In this document: positions 9,031-18,155 of the stretch, one piece after another
Position numbering within the stretch: the stretch's first letter is position 1
Layout of the letters: each line of letters begins with the position of its first letter
Assembly: GCA_000496175.1 (NCBI GenBank)
Contig: KI543169.1
Span: forward strand, 132,635-175,382
Direction of reading: 5' to 3'
DNA from: an uncultured archaeon A07HR67
Lineage (GTDB): Archaea; Halobacteriota; Halobacteria; Halobacteriales; Haloferacaceae
Length of the DNA: 42,748 nt
Notes under the pieces: model-generated
Seen by the model: the letters and a program-made list of their open reading frames with translations, nothing else
The model's database searches: none
What the model was told of the DNA's origin: nothing
Made by a program: the position numbers and the translations under genes

Positions 9031-10107
9031 TTACGCGTTTTCCGATAGGAATTCCTTGGTAAACACGCCCATGTACGCATCCCCTCCAAGGAGTTCTCCG
9101 TCAGTGTCGAACATTCTCGGCTCCCAGACCGAATCGGCACACCATGCGGTCCAACTCATGTTCGAGTGGTCTGTGAGAAACGATCGCATCTGTTGACCGT
9201 ATCCGGATGTCGTCCCAACTATGTGTTCTGGGTTGTCCCGATCGCCGGTATACCCCCACTCGGTCACGAAGACCGGATATTCGTCTGCGACTGCCCCAAG
9301 AGCATCCATGTCGTAGTCTTCGTAGTGTTGTGGATAGATGTGTGTCGAGTAAAGCACGTTTTCGTCACTGAACGGATTGTCCTGAGCGAACTTGGTGTAC
9401 GACGACCAGCGCGGTGACCCGACAATTATCGGCGTATCCGGCGCGTGGGACCTGATCAGATCAACCCACGGCTCCGCAGTCTCTTTCCATGCGTCCCAAT
9501 CCGTCTGCCCGTTGCCGTACGGTTCGGTCGGCTCGTTAAACATCTCAAACAGAACGTTCTCGTCGTCGGCAAACGCCGGCGCGACCGCGTTCCAAAACTC
9601 GCGAAGCTCGGCGTCGATCGTGTTTGTGTCCCACCGCTCAATTCGGTGAAAATCAATAATCGCATAACAGCCGCGCCGTTTCAGTAGATCGACTACTGGT
9701 CGCATGTACTCCGTGATCGTGCGCTGGACGCCGAGCGAACGCACGGAGTGTTGATACGGGATCCGGACGACACGCGGATGCCAGCCTCGCTCAGTATCGG
9801 TGATCCGCGTCAGCGTTTCCGTGTACTCTGCGCCGCGCAGATCCTGATGTTCGTCTCCCCACCACGGATCGACTGTGTTCAGTCCTCTCAGCGTTACGGT
9901 ATCGCCGTTCGGATCACGCAGCCACCGTCCATCAACGTGTACTCGTGGCGTCGTCATTCCCGTCTCCACAGAATCTGTCGAGAATCGATAAATTGCCGGT
10001 ACAGCCGCCAACGCTGCCGCCCCACCGATAAGCTGCCGCCGAGTAAGCGACGACCCAGCGACGCCATCTCCCTCACGTTCATCGCCTCCGGCCGGGGCAT
10101 CGGTCAT
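9031..10107 (-). CDS. glycoside hydrolase family 5 (cellulase-like), Tat-type signal
   Basis: Signal LTRRQLIGGAAALAAVPA; GLNTVDPWWGDEH, YAIIDFHR, acid/base Glu in LFEMFNEP, nucleophile Glu in VFVTEWGYTG. Confidence 0.87.
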   Translation of the reverse strand: MTDAPAGGDEREGDGVAGSSLTRRQLIGGAAALAAVPAIYRFSTDSVETGMTTPRVHVDGRWLRDPNGDTVTLRGLNTVDPWWGDEHQDLRGAEYTETLTRITDTERGWHPRVVRIPYQHSVRSLGVQRTITEYMRPVVDLLKRRGCYAIIDFHRIERWDTNTIDAELREFWNAVAPAFADDENVLFEMFNEPTEPYGNGQTDWDAWKETAEPWVDLIRSHAPDTPIIVGSPRWSSYTKFAQDNPFSDENVLYSTHIYPQHYEDYDMDALGAVADEYPVFVTEWGYTGDRDNPEHIVGTTSGYGQQMRSFLTDHSNMSWTAWCADSVWEPRMFDTDGELLGGDAYMGVFTKEFLSENA

Positions 10108-10426
10108 GGTATCTCTCGTCTCAGACGTGCCAATACTGACATCTCCTCTGTATTAAAACCGACTCTCCAGCGGTACCTCGGCGTGATGTCGTATATCGTA
10201 CCCCTATGAGGGTCAAAACGATGATGTTGTACACACCTTGCTGTGGAAACGACGCGTAGAACCGTACGACACGCGTCACAGAACGTCACCAAACGACGAC
10301 GGTAGTAGCTTGTTTTATTCAGACGCCAAAACACGGACCTTCGGCTGAGAATTAGGAAACGACACGAGACTCACAGATATTTGAGTAGTACAAAGATATA
10401 TTGACACTCGTTCCGTAGAAGCTTCC

Positions 10427-10954
10427 ATGAGCGAGTTCGATCCAGCTCCTGACTCACCGAGAGAGACGCCACGGTGGCAAGACGGAACCGATACCTTCGG
10501 CCGCGTCTACGACGTGGTCCTCGGTCTCACGTCACCGACGACGTACACGAGGGTTGCAGAGCTCGCAGACTGTTCTCCGAACGCCGCAAAAAAACACCTC
10601 GATCGCCTCGCGGAGATGGGGATTGCCCGCGCTGATCGTGACAGCCGCCCGGCCACGTACGAGCGAAACGACGGGTATCTCGAATGGCAAGAGGCGAGTC
10701 GGATCGCCACGGACCTCTCTCTCGACGCGATCATCGACCGCGTCGAAGCGCTCGAACAGCGACGGACGGAGTACGAAGCCGAATTCGGCACCACCGACCC
10801 AGCCACCGTTACGGCGTTCGACGCCGAAGACCACGACACGATCCACGACCGCATGATTACAGTAAGCGACTGGCAAGGCGTCATTCGAGATGTTCGCTTG
10901 TACGAACTCGCCCGCCAACTCTCCCAGAACGACGGGCACCTCATCCCCGCCTGA
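10427..10954 (+). CDS. winged-HTH (ArsR-like) regulator, haloarchaeal DUF7342-like; possible antitoxin
   Basis: TYTRVAELADCSPNAAKKHLDRLAEMGIARADRD is a clear wHTH. Confidence 0.75.
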   Translation: MSEFDPAPDSPRETPRWQDGTDTFGRVYDVVLGLTSPTTYTRVAELADCSPNAAKKHLDRLAEMGIARADRDSRPATYERNDGYLEWQEASRIATDLSLDAIIDRVEALEQRRTEYEAEFGTTDPATVTAFDAEDHDTIHDRMITVSDWQGVIRDVRLYELARQLSQNDGHLIPA

Positions 10955-10955
10955 A

Positions 10956-11396
10956 ATGAGTCCGCCCCCAGAGGGCGCAACTGCTGACTCAACGGGTCCA
11001 CCCGATCGACAAACGTTACGCCTGCTTGAGCGACAGTTGACGACAGACCCACTCGTCGCTACCACCCAGTTCGACCCGAATACGTACGAACCGCGACTGC
11101 TCACCGCCACCCTCGACACTGAACGGTACCCCGACACGGTCACCGACGCGAGGATCGACATCCGATGGTTCACAACCGGTGATTTTTCCATCCACTACGT
11201 CGAAACCCGGGGAGACAACACCCACTGGGAGTGCCGCTGGGACCGGCATCCAAACACACACAACACCCGACTTCATTTCCACGAACCACCAACCGGTACT
11301 GAAGTCTCAAATCTCGACCTCGCTTCACTCCACCCACTCGACGTCTACTCAACGGTGTTCAAAGCAATCGAACAGCGCATCAAGTCACTCTGGTGA
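10956..11396 (+). CDS. conserved haloarchaeal protein resembling TumE/DUF6516 toxins
   Basis: ATG 1 nt after the stop of the HTH gene; ...ARIDIRWFTTGDFSIHYVETRGDNTHWECRWDRHPNTHNTRLHFHEPP. Family assignment by motif spacing only. Confidence 0.5.
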   Translation: MSPPPEGATADSTGPPDRQTLRLLERQLTTDPLVATTQFDPNTYEPRLLTATLDTERYPDTVTDARIDIRWFTTGDFSIHYVETRGDNTHWECRWDRHPNTHNTRLHFHEPPTGTEVSNLDLASLHPLDVYSTVFKAIEQRIKSLW

Positions 11397-11440
11397 GTAC
11401 TCTTCCCGACCGATCTGACCCGCAGCTAACCGGCATCAAG

Positions 11441-11875
11441 TCACGAAAACTCCGGCCGCTCTGCGTACGCAATCGGGTCGCGTGACCCGGCGTTCCGGAA
11501 CGCCTCAAACTGGAACGCACACGCATCACACGTCCCGAACGCCGGCTCTTCGCCACGGTAACACGACCACGGCATGTCGTGCGGCACACCGAGTTCCAAG
11601 CCCCGCTCCTCAATCTCCGTTTTCGACCACTCGACGAAGCCCGAAAGTAATTCCAGCTCGCCTCGCTTCTGATCAAGCGCGGACTCGAGCTCCTCAAGCG
11701 CCGCACGTTCCGCCTGTAACACCGCCACACGGTGTTCAATCGTCGCAATGTTCGCTTCGTGCTCTCGCTCGCTTCGGTAGTCTACGTACTGCCGTTCGTT
11801 GAGTAGTTTTTCAGTTTTGTTGGGGACGAGATTGATGTCGTCGAAGGGGTCGGTTGCCTGGTCGGCGTCGTTCAT
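11441..11875 (-). pseudogene. chimeric ORF: integrase-like N-terminus + coiled coil + C-terminal fragment of QueC
   Basis: N-term KTEKLLNERQYVDYRSEREH resembles haloarchaeal tyrosine-recombinase N-termini; C-term FVEWSKTEIEERGLELGVPHDMPWSCYRGEEPAFGTCDACAFQFEAFRNAGSRDPIAYAERPEF matches the QueC C-terminus, lacking the catalytic PP-loop domain and one zinc-ligand Cys. Confidence 0.65.
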
Positions 11876-12094
11876 TGCCTGACCCTCCTGACGACCACCC
11901 GGGTTATTGCCCCTCGATTTCGACGATTGCCAGACGGCGACGGGTTTCCCCCGGTGAGATTAGATGCCTCGCCAGATCGAGGAATCGCAAGATGGCGGCG
12001 GGTTCGATACACTTTGTGAGTCGAATTGCCCGTGAACATCGGTTTACCTCTGGTTAGTTCACGGCGAAAATCGGGAGAAGGCGTCGGGGTAGAA

Positions 12095-12169
12095 TGCTCC
12101 GGCTGGGATTCGAACCCAGGTCATTGCCGTGAGAGGGCAATATGATTGGCCGGACTACACCACCGGAGC
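12095..12169 (-). tRNA. tRNA-Glu (anticodon CTC)
   Basis: GCTCCGGTGGTGTAGTCCGGCCAATCATATTGCCCTCTCACGGCAATGACCTGGGTTCGAATCCCAGCCGGAGCA: 7-bp acceptor stem, TTCGAAT T-loop, anticodon loop CTCTCAC. Confidence 0.95.
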
Positions 12170-12290
12170 GATCCCCTCTGAGCGCGATTGCCGATATGCC
12201 ATTCCACAGTAAAACAGTTCCGTTTCGCCCCTGCCGTGGTTCGGTTTGCCGCGACCTGACCGCCGGAGCAGCGCCCGCAGGGGCGCGGCG

Positions 12291-13352
12291 TCAGACGTCG
12301 ACCGAAAACGATTCCACGCCGCCGGCGGCGTCGGCGACGGCCGCGAGGAGGTCGGCGACGGCAGTCAGGTCCGCCGTGTCGACGACCTCCACGGGAGTGT
12401 GCATGTATCGGTTCGGAATGGAGACGTTGAGCGAGGGGACGCCGCCGCGAACGGTATAGAACGCGTCAGCGTCGGTGCCCGTTCGCGTTCCGGCTGCCTG
12501 AAACTGGACGTCGATGTCGGCTCCGGTCGCCGCCTCTCGTGCGACGTCGACGAGGGCCGGGTGGTTCGCGCTGCCGCGGGTGACCACCGGCCCCGCGCCG
12601 AGTTCGACCGGCCCGCGGTGTTCGGCCGCGACGTCCGGGGTGTCCGTGGCGTGGGTCACGTCGACGGCGACGAAGGCGTCGACGGCCGCGAGGTCGTAGC
12701 CGACCATCCGCGCGCCCTGGAGTCCGACCTCTTCTTGAACGGTCGAGACCGCGTAGACGGTGGCGTCGACGTCGGCGGCGGCGGCCCGGCGCAGACCCTC
12801 GGCGGCCGCCCACACCCCGGTGCGGTTGTCGATCCCGCGGGCGGCGATCCGCGACCCGGCGAGTTCTCGCACTCCCGTGGAGAACGTGACGGGGTCGCCG
12901 ACCGTGACGCGGTCGCGGGCGTCCGCCTCGTCGGCCGCCCCGATGTCGACGAACTGTTCTGTGATCGCCTCGTGCTCGTCGTCGCCGTCTCGCAGGTGGA
13001 TCGCGGTCTGACCGACGACGCCCTGGACGGGATCGTCGGCGTGGACCGTCACGTGTTGACCCTTCGAGACGGTGTGGTCCGAACCGCCGACGGGAGCGAT
13101 CCGGAGAAACCCCTCCTCGAGAACGTCGCGAACGATGAAGCCGATCTCGTCGGCGTGGCCCGTCACGGCGATCGCCGGCGCGTCGGCCTCACCCTCGTGG
13201 ACCGCGACGGCGTTGCCGTACGCGTCGGTAGAGACATCGTCGGCGAACGCCGCGACGTACTCGACCCACACGCGCTGGGCCGCGGTCTCGAACCCCGACG
13301 GGCTCGGCGTCGCAAGCAGGTCGTCGAGAAACGCTCGGCGCGGGTCGTCCAT
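12291..13352 (-). CDS. M42 family metallopeptidase (glutamyl aminopeptidase / FrvX-like)
   Basis: TPSPSGFE, AVTGHADEIGFIV, GIDNRTGVWAA, TVQEEVGLQGARM. Confidence 0.92.
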   Translation of the reverse strand: MDDPRRAFLDDLLATPSPSGFETAAQRVWVEYVAAFADDVSTDAYGNAVAVHEGEADAPAIAVTGHADEIGFIVRDVLEEGFLRIAPVGGSDHTVSKGQHVTVHADDPVQGVVGQTAIHLRDGDDEHEAITEQFVDIGAADEADARDRVTVGDPVTFSTGVRELAGSRIAARGIDNRTGVWAAAEGLRRAAAADVDATVYAVSTVQEEVGLQGARMVGYDLAAVDAFVAVDVTHATDTPDVAAEHRGPVELGAGPVVTRGSANHPALVDVAREAATGADIDVQFQAAGTRTGTDADAFYTVRGGVPSLNVSIPNRYMHTPVEVVDTADLTAVADLLAAVADAAGGVESFSVDV

Positions 13353-13483
13353 ACCCGTCGTTTGCGCCCGATAGGAAGAACCCCGCGATCCCGGTCACGG
13401 CTCCACGAGACCCGTCGAGCCATCGGCGAGAGCGCGGACGAGCCGACGCCATCGTTAAGCAACCGCCCCGAGAACGATCCCAC

Positions 13484-13771
13484 ATGACAGACAAGTCACT
13501 CACGCTGCTCGAGATACATCTTGACGGACCCGTTCGGATCGGCGAGAACGGCCTCCTCGGCGGGAGCACGGACGAGATCGACGAGGTGGAGCCGGACGAG
13601 ACGGAGCCCGACGACACGAGCGACGATTCGGGATCCGGCTGTCCGATGGTGTCGATCTGGACGGCGCTCGCGCTCGTCGGGCTCCTCGTGGCCGTCGGCA
13701 TCGCGGCCGTCAGGCTGCTCGGCGGCGACGACCCAGAGGACGCGGCGGCCCTCGACGCGCTCGGCGAGTGA
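13484..13771 (+). CDS. small single-TM acidic haloarchaeal protein
   Basis: Acidic N-terminus followed by ALALVGLLVAVGIAAVRLL. Confidence 0.6.
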   Translation: MTDKSLTLLEIHLDGPVRIGENGLLGGSTDEIDEVEPDETEPDDTSDDSGSGCPMVSIWTALALVGLLVAVGIAAVRLLGGDDPEDAAALDALGE

Positions 13772-13850
13772 CGGCGCTGCCGACGCGGTCCCGTCCCCGG
13801 CCTCGGCCGCCCGGCGACGACACAAGGGACTTGAGTACGGCAGGCCTCGT

Positions 13851-14816
13851 ATGTATATGGACATCCTTCGAAGCCTCCGTGCTGTCTCCGAGGCGTCGGG
13901 CACCGGCGTCGTCGACTGGGCGAAAGCCGGGGAGGCCGCGAAGGCGAGCACGGAGCCCGGACCGCTCGACCTGACGCCGACCGACCGGCGAGGGTACGCA
14001 GCAGACGTACGCGACGCGCGAACCCGCCTCCGAGCGGTCGCAGGCGTCGCGTTCGACGTTCCCGACACGATCGAGGTCCAGAACCGCCACCACTGGATCG
14101 ACGCCAACCTCGACACCTTTCAGAACGTGATGGGCCCGATCGAGGCGGCGACCACGGCGGCGGTGCCGGGGGCCTCGCGGATCGCCAACACCGGGTCGAT
14201 GGCGTTCGCGCTCGGCTTTCTCGCGCGGAACGTGCTCGGGCAGTACGACCCGTTGTTGCTGGCCGACGATCCCGCCGCCGACCACGGCCTCTACTTCGTC
14301 CATCCGAACGTGGTCGCCGTCGCGGCCGACCTCAATGTCGAGTATCCCCGGTTCCGGCGCTGGATCGCCTTCCACGAGGTGACCCACGCCGCGGAGTTCG
14401 GCGCCGCCTCGTGGCTCTCGGAGTACCTCGAATCGCGCGTCGAGCGCGGGATCGACGGGCTGACGGCCGGCGGGTTCGACCGCGACGCGTTCGCCGAACT
14501 CCAGACGGCGATGACCGCGGTCGAAGGGTACGCCGAACTGTTGATGGACCGGGCGTTCGACAGCGAGTACGCCGACCTCCGCCGGAAACTCGACGAGCGG
14601 CGCGGCGGCGGCGGTCCGGTTCAGCGGCTCTCCCGCCGGCTTCTCGGGCTCGGGCTCAAACGCCAACAGTACGAGCGAGGGGCAGCGTTCTTCGAGCGCG
14701 TCGCCGACGAGCGGGGCGTCGACGCGGCCAGCGCGGTGTGGGACCGCCCGGAGGCGCTGCCGACGAGCCGTGAAATCGACGAGCCGACGGCGTGGCTCGC
14801 CCGCGTCGACCCCTGA
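13851..14816 (+). CDS. zinc-dependent metalloprotease-like protein (DUF2342 / F420-associated hydrolase family)
   Basis: HEVTHAAEF zinc motif, FVHPNVVAVAADLNVEYPRFRRWIAFHEVTH. Start chosen at ATG 13851; track ORF is longer. Confidence 0.85.
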   Translation: MYMDILRSLRAVSEASGTGVVDWAKAGEAAKASTEPGPLDLTPTDRRGYAADVRDARTRLRAVAGVAFDVPDTIEVQNRHHWIDANLDTFQNVMGPIEAATTAAVPGASRIANTGSMAFALGFLARNVLGQYDPLLLADDPAADHGLYFVHPNVVAVAADLNVEYPRFRRWIAFHEVTHAAEFGAASWLSEYLESRVERGIDGLTAGGFDRDAFAELQTAMTAVEGYAELLMDRAFDSEYADLRRKLDERRGGGGPVQRLSRRLLGLGLKRQQYERGAAFFERVADERGVDAASAVWDRPEALPTSREIDEPTAWLARVDP

Positions 14817-14952
14817 GTTCGGACTCAGCCGGTACGAACGGGTAGCGACGGGGGGTCACACTCCGTCGTTCAGGGCCGGTCCGACGGGCGTTGCTCACAA
14901 CGCCGCCCATGTCTGACGCCACCGGGTCGGACGCCGCTCCGACCGAACGGGG

Positions 14953-16434
14953 TTATCTGCCGAGCGTCCGCAGGTCTTCCGTCTCGACGCGGTCGGGGAC
15001 GGCGGCGAGCGCCGCCGAATCCCATCCGTCGTGTCCGAGTGTGATGGCGGTCTCCGGGTTGGCGTCGGCGAGCCGCCGAACCCCGTCTGCGGCGGCAGCC
15101 TGTGCGGCGGCGTCGGTTCGTTCGGGAGTCTCAGCGGTGAGCGGATACGTCTCGGACAACGCCCGGGGGAACGGCCCGAACGGCGGCTTCACCCGCCAGA
15201 CCGCGTCGTAATCGTGGCTGGACGGCGTCTTTGACTCCGTGAGCAGCAGCGTCGACGGCGGCTCCAGTCGCGTGATCCGGTCGTGATGGCGGCCGACCTC
15301 CGGCCGTCTGGCGGACTCGTGAGAGGTGTAGAAGAAGGCGTCCTTCGAGACGGGGTCGGTCGCCGCCAACTGGTCGGCGTGGTCGAGAAGCGCGCGATAC
15401 CCGTCGAGCATGGCCGGATGCCCGCGCGCACGCCGGTCGACGAGCTCCAGCAGCGTTCCCGACCGGATCGCTGCCTTGATCCGTCGGATCTCCTCGAAGG
15501 TGACGTGGAGGTTGTGTTCGGCGAGCAGCCGCTCGGCCTCGTCCGCGTCGCCCTCCCGGAGGCCCGCCGGCGTGTGGTCGACACACACCGGACAGGAACA
15601 CGGGAACCACGACAGCTCTGAGAGGTGTTCGGTGCCGGACACCGTGAGGTAGCGGCCGTCTCGCGCCATCAACGCGTAGGCGGCGGAGTCGAACAGATCA
15701 CAGCCGAGCGCGACCGCGAGCGCGAACATCATCGGATGACCGGCCCCGAAGAGGTGGACCGGACAATCCGGGTCGAGCCCCCGTTTTGCGGCCGCCACCG
15801 CCTCAACGACGTCGGCGTAGCGATACGCGTTGAGCAACGGCACCATCGCGCCGATCGGAAACACGTCCAGCTCCGTGCCGGCCGCGTGCCGCCCGGCCGC
15901 TTCTCGCACGTCCGTGTGCGTCGACCCCTGTATCGGTGCGTTGAGCAGCATCTCGCCCGTCGCGGCGGCCGCTGCGTCGGCGAGCGCGCGCTCCGTCGTG
16001 GCGAGTTCGCGCTCGACGCGGTCGCGGTCGGCGTCCGGCGGGGTCGGCACGTCGACGGGCGTCGCGATGTCGCTGCCGATCCGCCGTTGAAACTCGAGAA
16101 TCTCGGCGGTGGTGACGTCGATGTCGCCGTACTCGGCCAGCTGGAACGATCCCGAATCGGTCATGATCGCACCGTCGAACCCCAGGAACTCGTGAAGCCC
16201 CTCCGCGAGCACGCGGTCGCGTATCCGGTCGGTGCTGCGGATGATGTAGGAGTTGGTTATCAACATCTCCGCGCCGAACACCGTCCGGAGCCGCTCCGGC
16301 TCGATCGTGAGCACGTTGGGGTTGACGACCGGCAACAACGCCGGCGTCTCGACGGTGAGGTCCGCGCGGGGAACCTCGAGCCGCCCGATCCGGCCGGCGG
16401 CGTCGTGGTCCCGGACCTCGAAGTGATCGCGCAT
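14953..16434 (-). CDS. tgtA: tRNA-guanine(15) transglycosylase (archaeosine biosynthesis)
   Basis: [29 protein letters not shown], zinc site CSCPVC. Confidence 0.95.
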   Translation of the reverse strand: MRDHFEVRDHDAAGRIGRLEVPRADLTVETPALLPVVNPNVLTIEPERLRTVFGAEMLITNSYIIRSTDRIRDRVLAEGLHEFLGFDGAIMTDSGSFQLAEYGDIDVTTAEILEFQRRIGSDIATPVDVPTPPDADRDRVERELATTERALADAAAAATGEMLLNAPIQGSTHTDVREAAGRHAAGTELDVFPIGAMVPLLNAYRYADVVEAVAAAKRGLDPDCPVHLFGAGHPMMFALAVALGCDLFDSAAYALMARDGRYLTVSGTEHLSELSWFPCSCPVCVDHTPAGLREGDADEAERLLAEHNLHVTFEEIRRIKAAIRSGTLLELVDRRARGHPAMLDGYRALLDHADQLAATDPVSKDAFFYTSHESARRPEVGRHHDRITRLEPPSTLLLTESKTPSSHDYDAVWRVKPPFGPFPRALSETYPLTAETPERTDAAAQAAAADGVRRLADANPETAITLGHDGWDSAALAAVPDRVETEDLRTLGR

Positions 16435-16502
16435 ATCTCGACTCCGGGCAGCCGGGCGGTAAGCGTTGCGTTCGCGCGAACGACGCTCCGGCCTCGCGCC
16501 AC

Positions 16503-17258
16503 CTATGCCTGCTGTGCGTCGAACACGACGCGAACCGTGACGGTGACGTCGACGTCCCCCGTCTGGATACCGGTCCGAGCCGACTCCGTGGCCGCGTCGC
16601 CCTCGGCTCTGACGGCGGTGTTCGTGTACGGCGCGGTCCGCACGTTGGTCGTCGAGACGGTACGAACGCCGGTCACCTCGAGGTCGGCGTTCGCGGCGAG
16701 CGTGTCGGCCTCGGCGCGTGCGGTGCCCATCGCGTCGGTGAGCGCCTGCTCGCGAAGGTCGTCCGCGCGCTCGTCGCTGAGGCCGAATCGAATCCGCTCG
16801 ACACGGTCGGCGCCGGCCCCGACCGCGACGTCGATCACCTCGCCGACGGCGTCGACGTCGTCGACCTCCACCGCGTAGAGGTGGATCCCGGTGTACTCGG
16901 TCGGTTCGTCGGGCGTGTCGCGGGCGCCACGCGCCTCGCGAATGTCGTAGCGCTCGGTGCGGACGTCCTCCTCGGCGACCCCCCAGTCGTAGAGCGCGGT
17001 TCGGAGCTCCCCGTCGGACTCGGCGAGCTCGGTGCGGACGGTCTGTGGGTCGGCGGCGGTCGATTCGACCGCGACCAGCACGGTCGCCCGGTCCGGCTCC
17101 GCGGAGGCCTCTCCGTCGGCGGCAACCTCGATCGAGCGCTCGGGGCCGTCCGTTCCGGTCGCGTCGGCGCCCACTCCGGTCGCCCCGGAGCAGCCGGCCA
17201 CCAACACGAGCAGCACGAGTCCCAACACGCCGACGATCGGTCGTTGTGATCGGTTCAT
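16503..17258 (-). CDS. SIMPL domain (DUF541) lipoprotein
   Basis: [25 protein letters not shown] lipobox; ...[39 protein letters not shown]... . Confidence 0.88.
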   Translation of the reverse strand: MNRSQRPIVGVLGLVLLVLVAGCSGATGVGADATGTDGPERSIEVAADGEASAEPDRATVLVAVESTAADPQTVRTELAESDGELRTALYDWGVAEEDVRTERYDIREARGARDTPDEPTEYTGIHLYAVEVDDVDAVGEVIDVAVGAGADRVERIRFGLSDERADDLREQALTDAMGTARAEADTLAANADLEVTGVRTVSTTNVRTAPYTNTAVRAEGDAATESARTGIQTGDVDVTVTVRVVFDAQQA

Positions 17259-17354
17259 GCGGCCTTCTACGTCGTCAGCGGCATAGAAGATAGCGAAAAC
17301 ACAAACACTTCTTTGTCTCACCGCCGCGCCGGTCGGTCCGTGAGCGGTCGGCGG

Positions 17355-18119
17355 TCAGAGCCCGGTCGGATGACTGACGTACGTCGTCTGTAGGCCCCAC
17401 CGGTCGGCGAGCGAACACAGCGACCGCACGCCGAACGTCTCCGTCGCGTAGTGGCCGGCCAGAAAGACCGTCACTCCCGCCTCCCGCGCGTCGTGATACA
17501 CCTGTTGTTTTCCCTCGCCGGTGATCAGCGCGTCGGCGCCCGCGTCGGCCGCCTCGTCGAGCCAGTCGGCTCCCGAGCCGGTGACGACGGCGACCCGCTC
17601 GATTCGTTCCGGGCCGAACTCGAGCACTCGGGTGTCGCTCGTGCTCCCGTCGAAGGCGTCGAGCCGCCCGCGAATCGCCCCGACCGACAGCGGCTCGCGC
17701 ACCTCGCCGATCGTCCCGATCGTGACCGGACCGAGCGTCCCGAACGGTTCTCGCTCCGAGAGGCCGACCGCGTCGGCGACGCCGGCGGCGTTGCCCAGCT
17801 CTTGATCTCCATCGAGCGGGAGGTGTGAGACGTACAACGCCATCTCCGCGTCGACGAGCGAGGCGATACGGTCGTACGTTCGGCCGGTCACGTGGTCGAT
17901 CCCGCCCCACGAGAGCCCGTGGTGGGTGACGAGCACGTCGGCGCCGGCGTCAGCCGCCTGGGCAATCGTCGCCGTCGCGGCATCGACCGCGAACGCGACG
18001 TGGTCGACCGCCCCGGTTTCGGGTCCGACCTGGAGGCCGTTCGCACTGGCGTCGACGTCGGCGTAGGCGCCGGTGTCGAGACGATCGTCAAATCGGTCGA
18101 CGAGCGTGTGAAGCTGCAT
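17355..18119 (-). CDS. Nif3-like dinuclear metal center protein (DUF34)
   Basis: ANGLQVG, ADVLVTHHGLSWGG, YVSHLPLD, ADALITGE, FLAGHYATE. Confidence 0.92.
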   Translation of the reverse strand: MQLHTLVDRFDDRLDTGAYADVDASANGLQVGPETGAVDHVAFAVDAATATIAQAADAGADVLVTHHGLSWGGIDHVTGRTYDRIASLVDAEMALYVSHLPLDGDQELGNAAGVADAVGLSEREPFGTLGPVTIGTIGEVREPLSVGAIRGRLDAFDGSTSDTRVLEFGPERIERVAVVTGSGADWLDEAADAGADALITGEGKQQVYHDAREAGVTVFLAGHYATETFGVRSLCSLADRWGLQTTYVSHPTGL

Positions 18120-18155
18120 GGCCTACGATACGGGACCCACAAGGAAAGCGTTCCG

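Noticed and set aside
7390-12095. attR copy of the tRNA-Glu 3' end
   Set aside because: Looked for ctgggattcgaacccagg-like sequence in the block and did not see a second copy; island boundaries therefore unproven.
12246-13487. 413-aa plus-strand ORF over the M42 peptidase
   Set aside because: Shadow ORF with R/D/V-rich low-complexity translation; runs past the M42 gene without a domain.
15625-16878. 417-aa plus-strand ORF spanning tgtA and SIMPL genes
   Set aside because: Crosses two well-supported minus-strand genes; composition typical of antisense frame.
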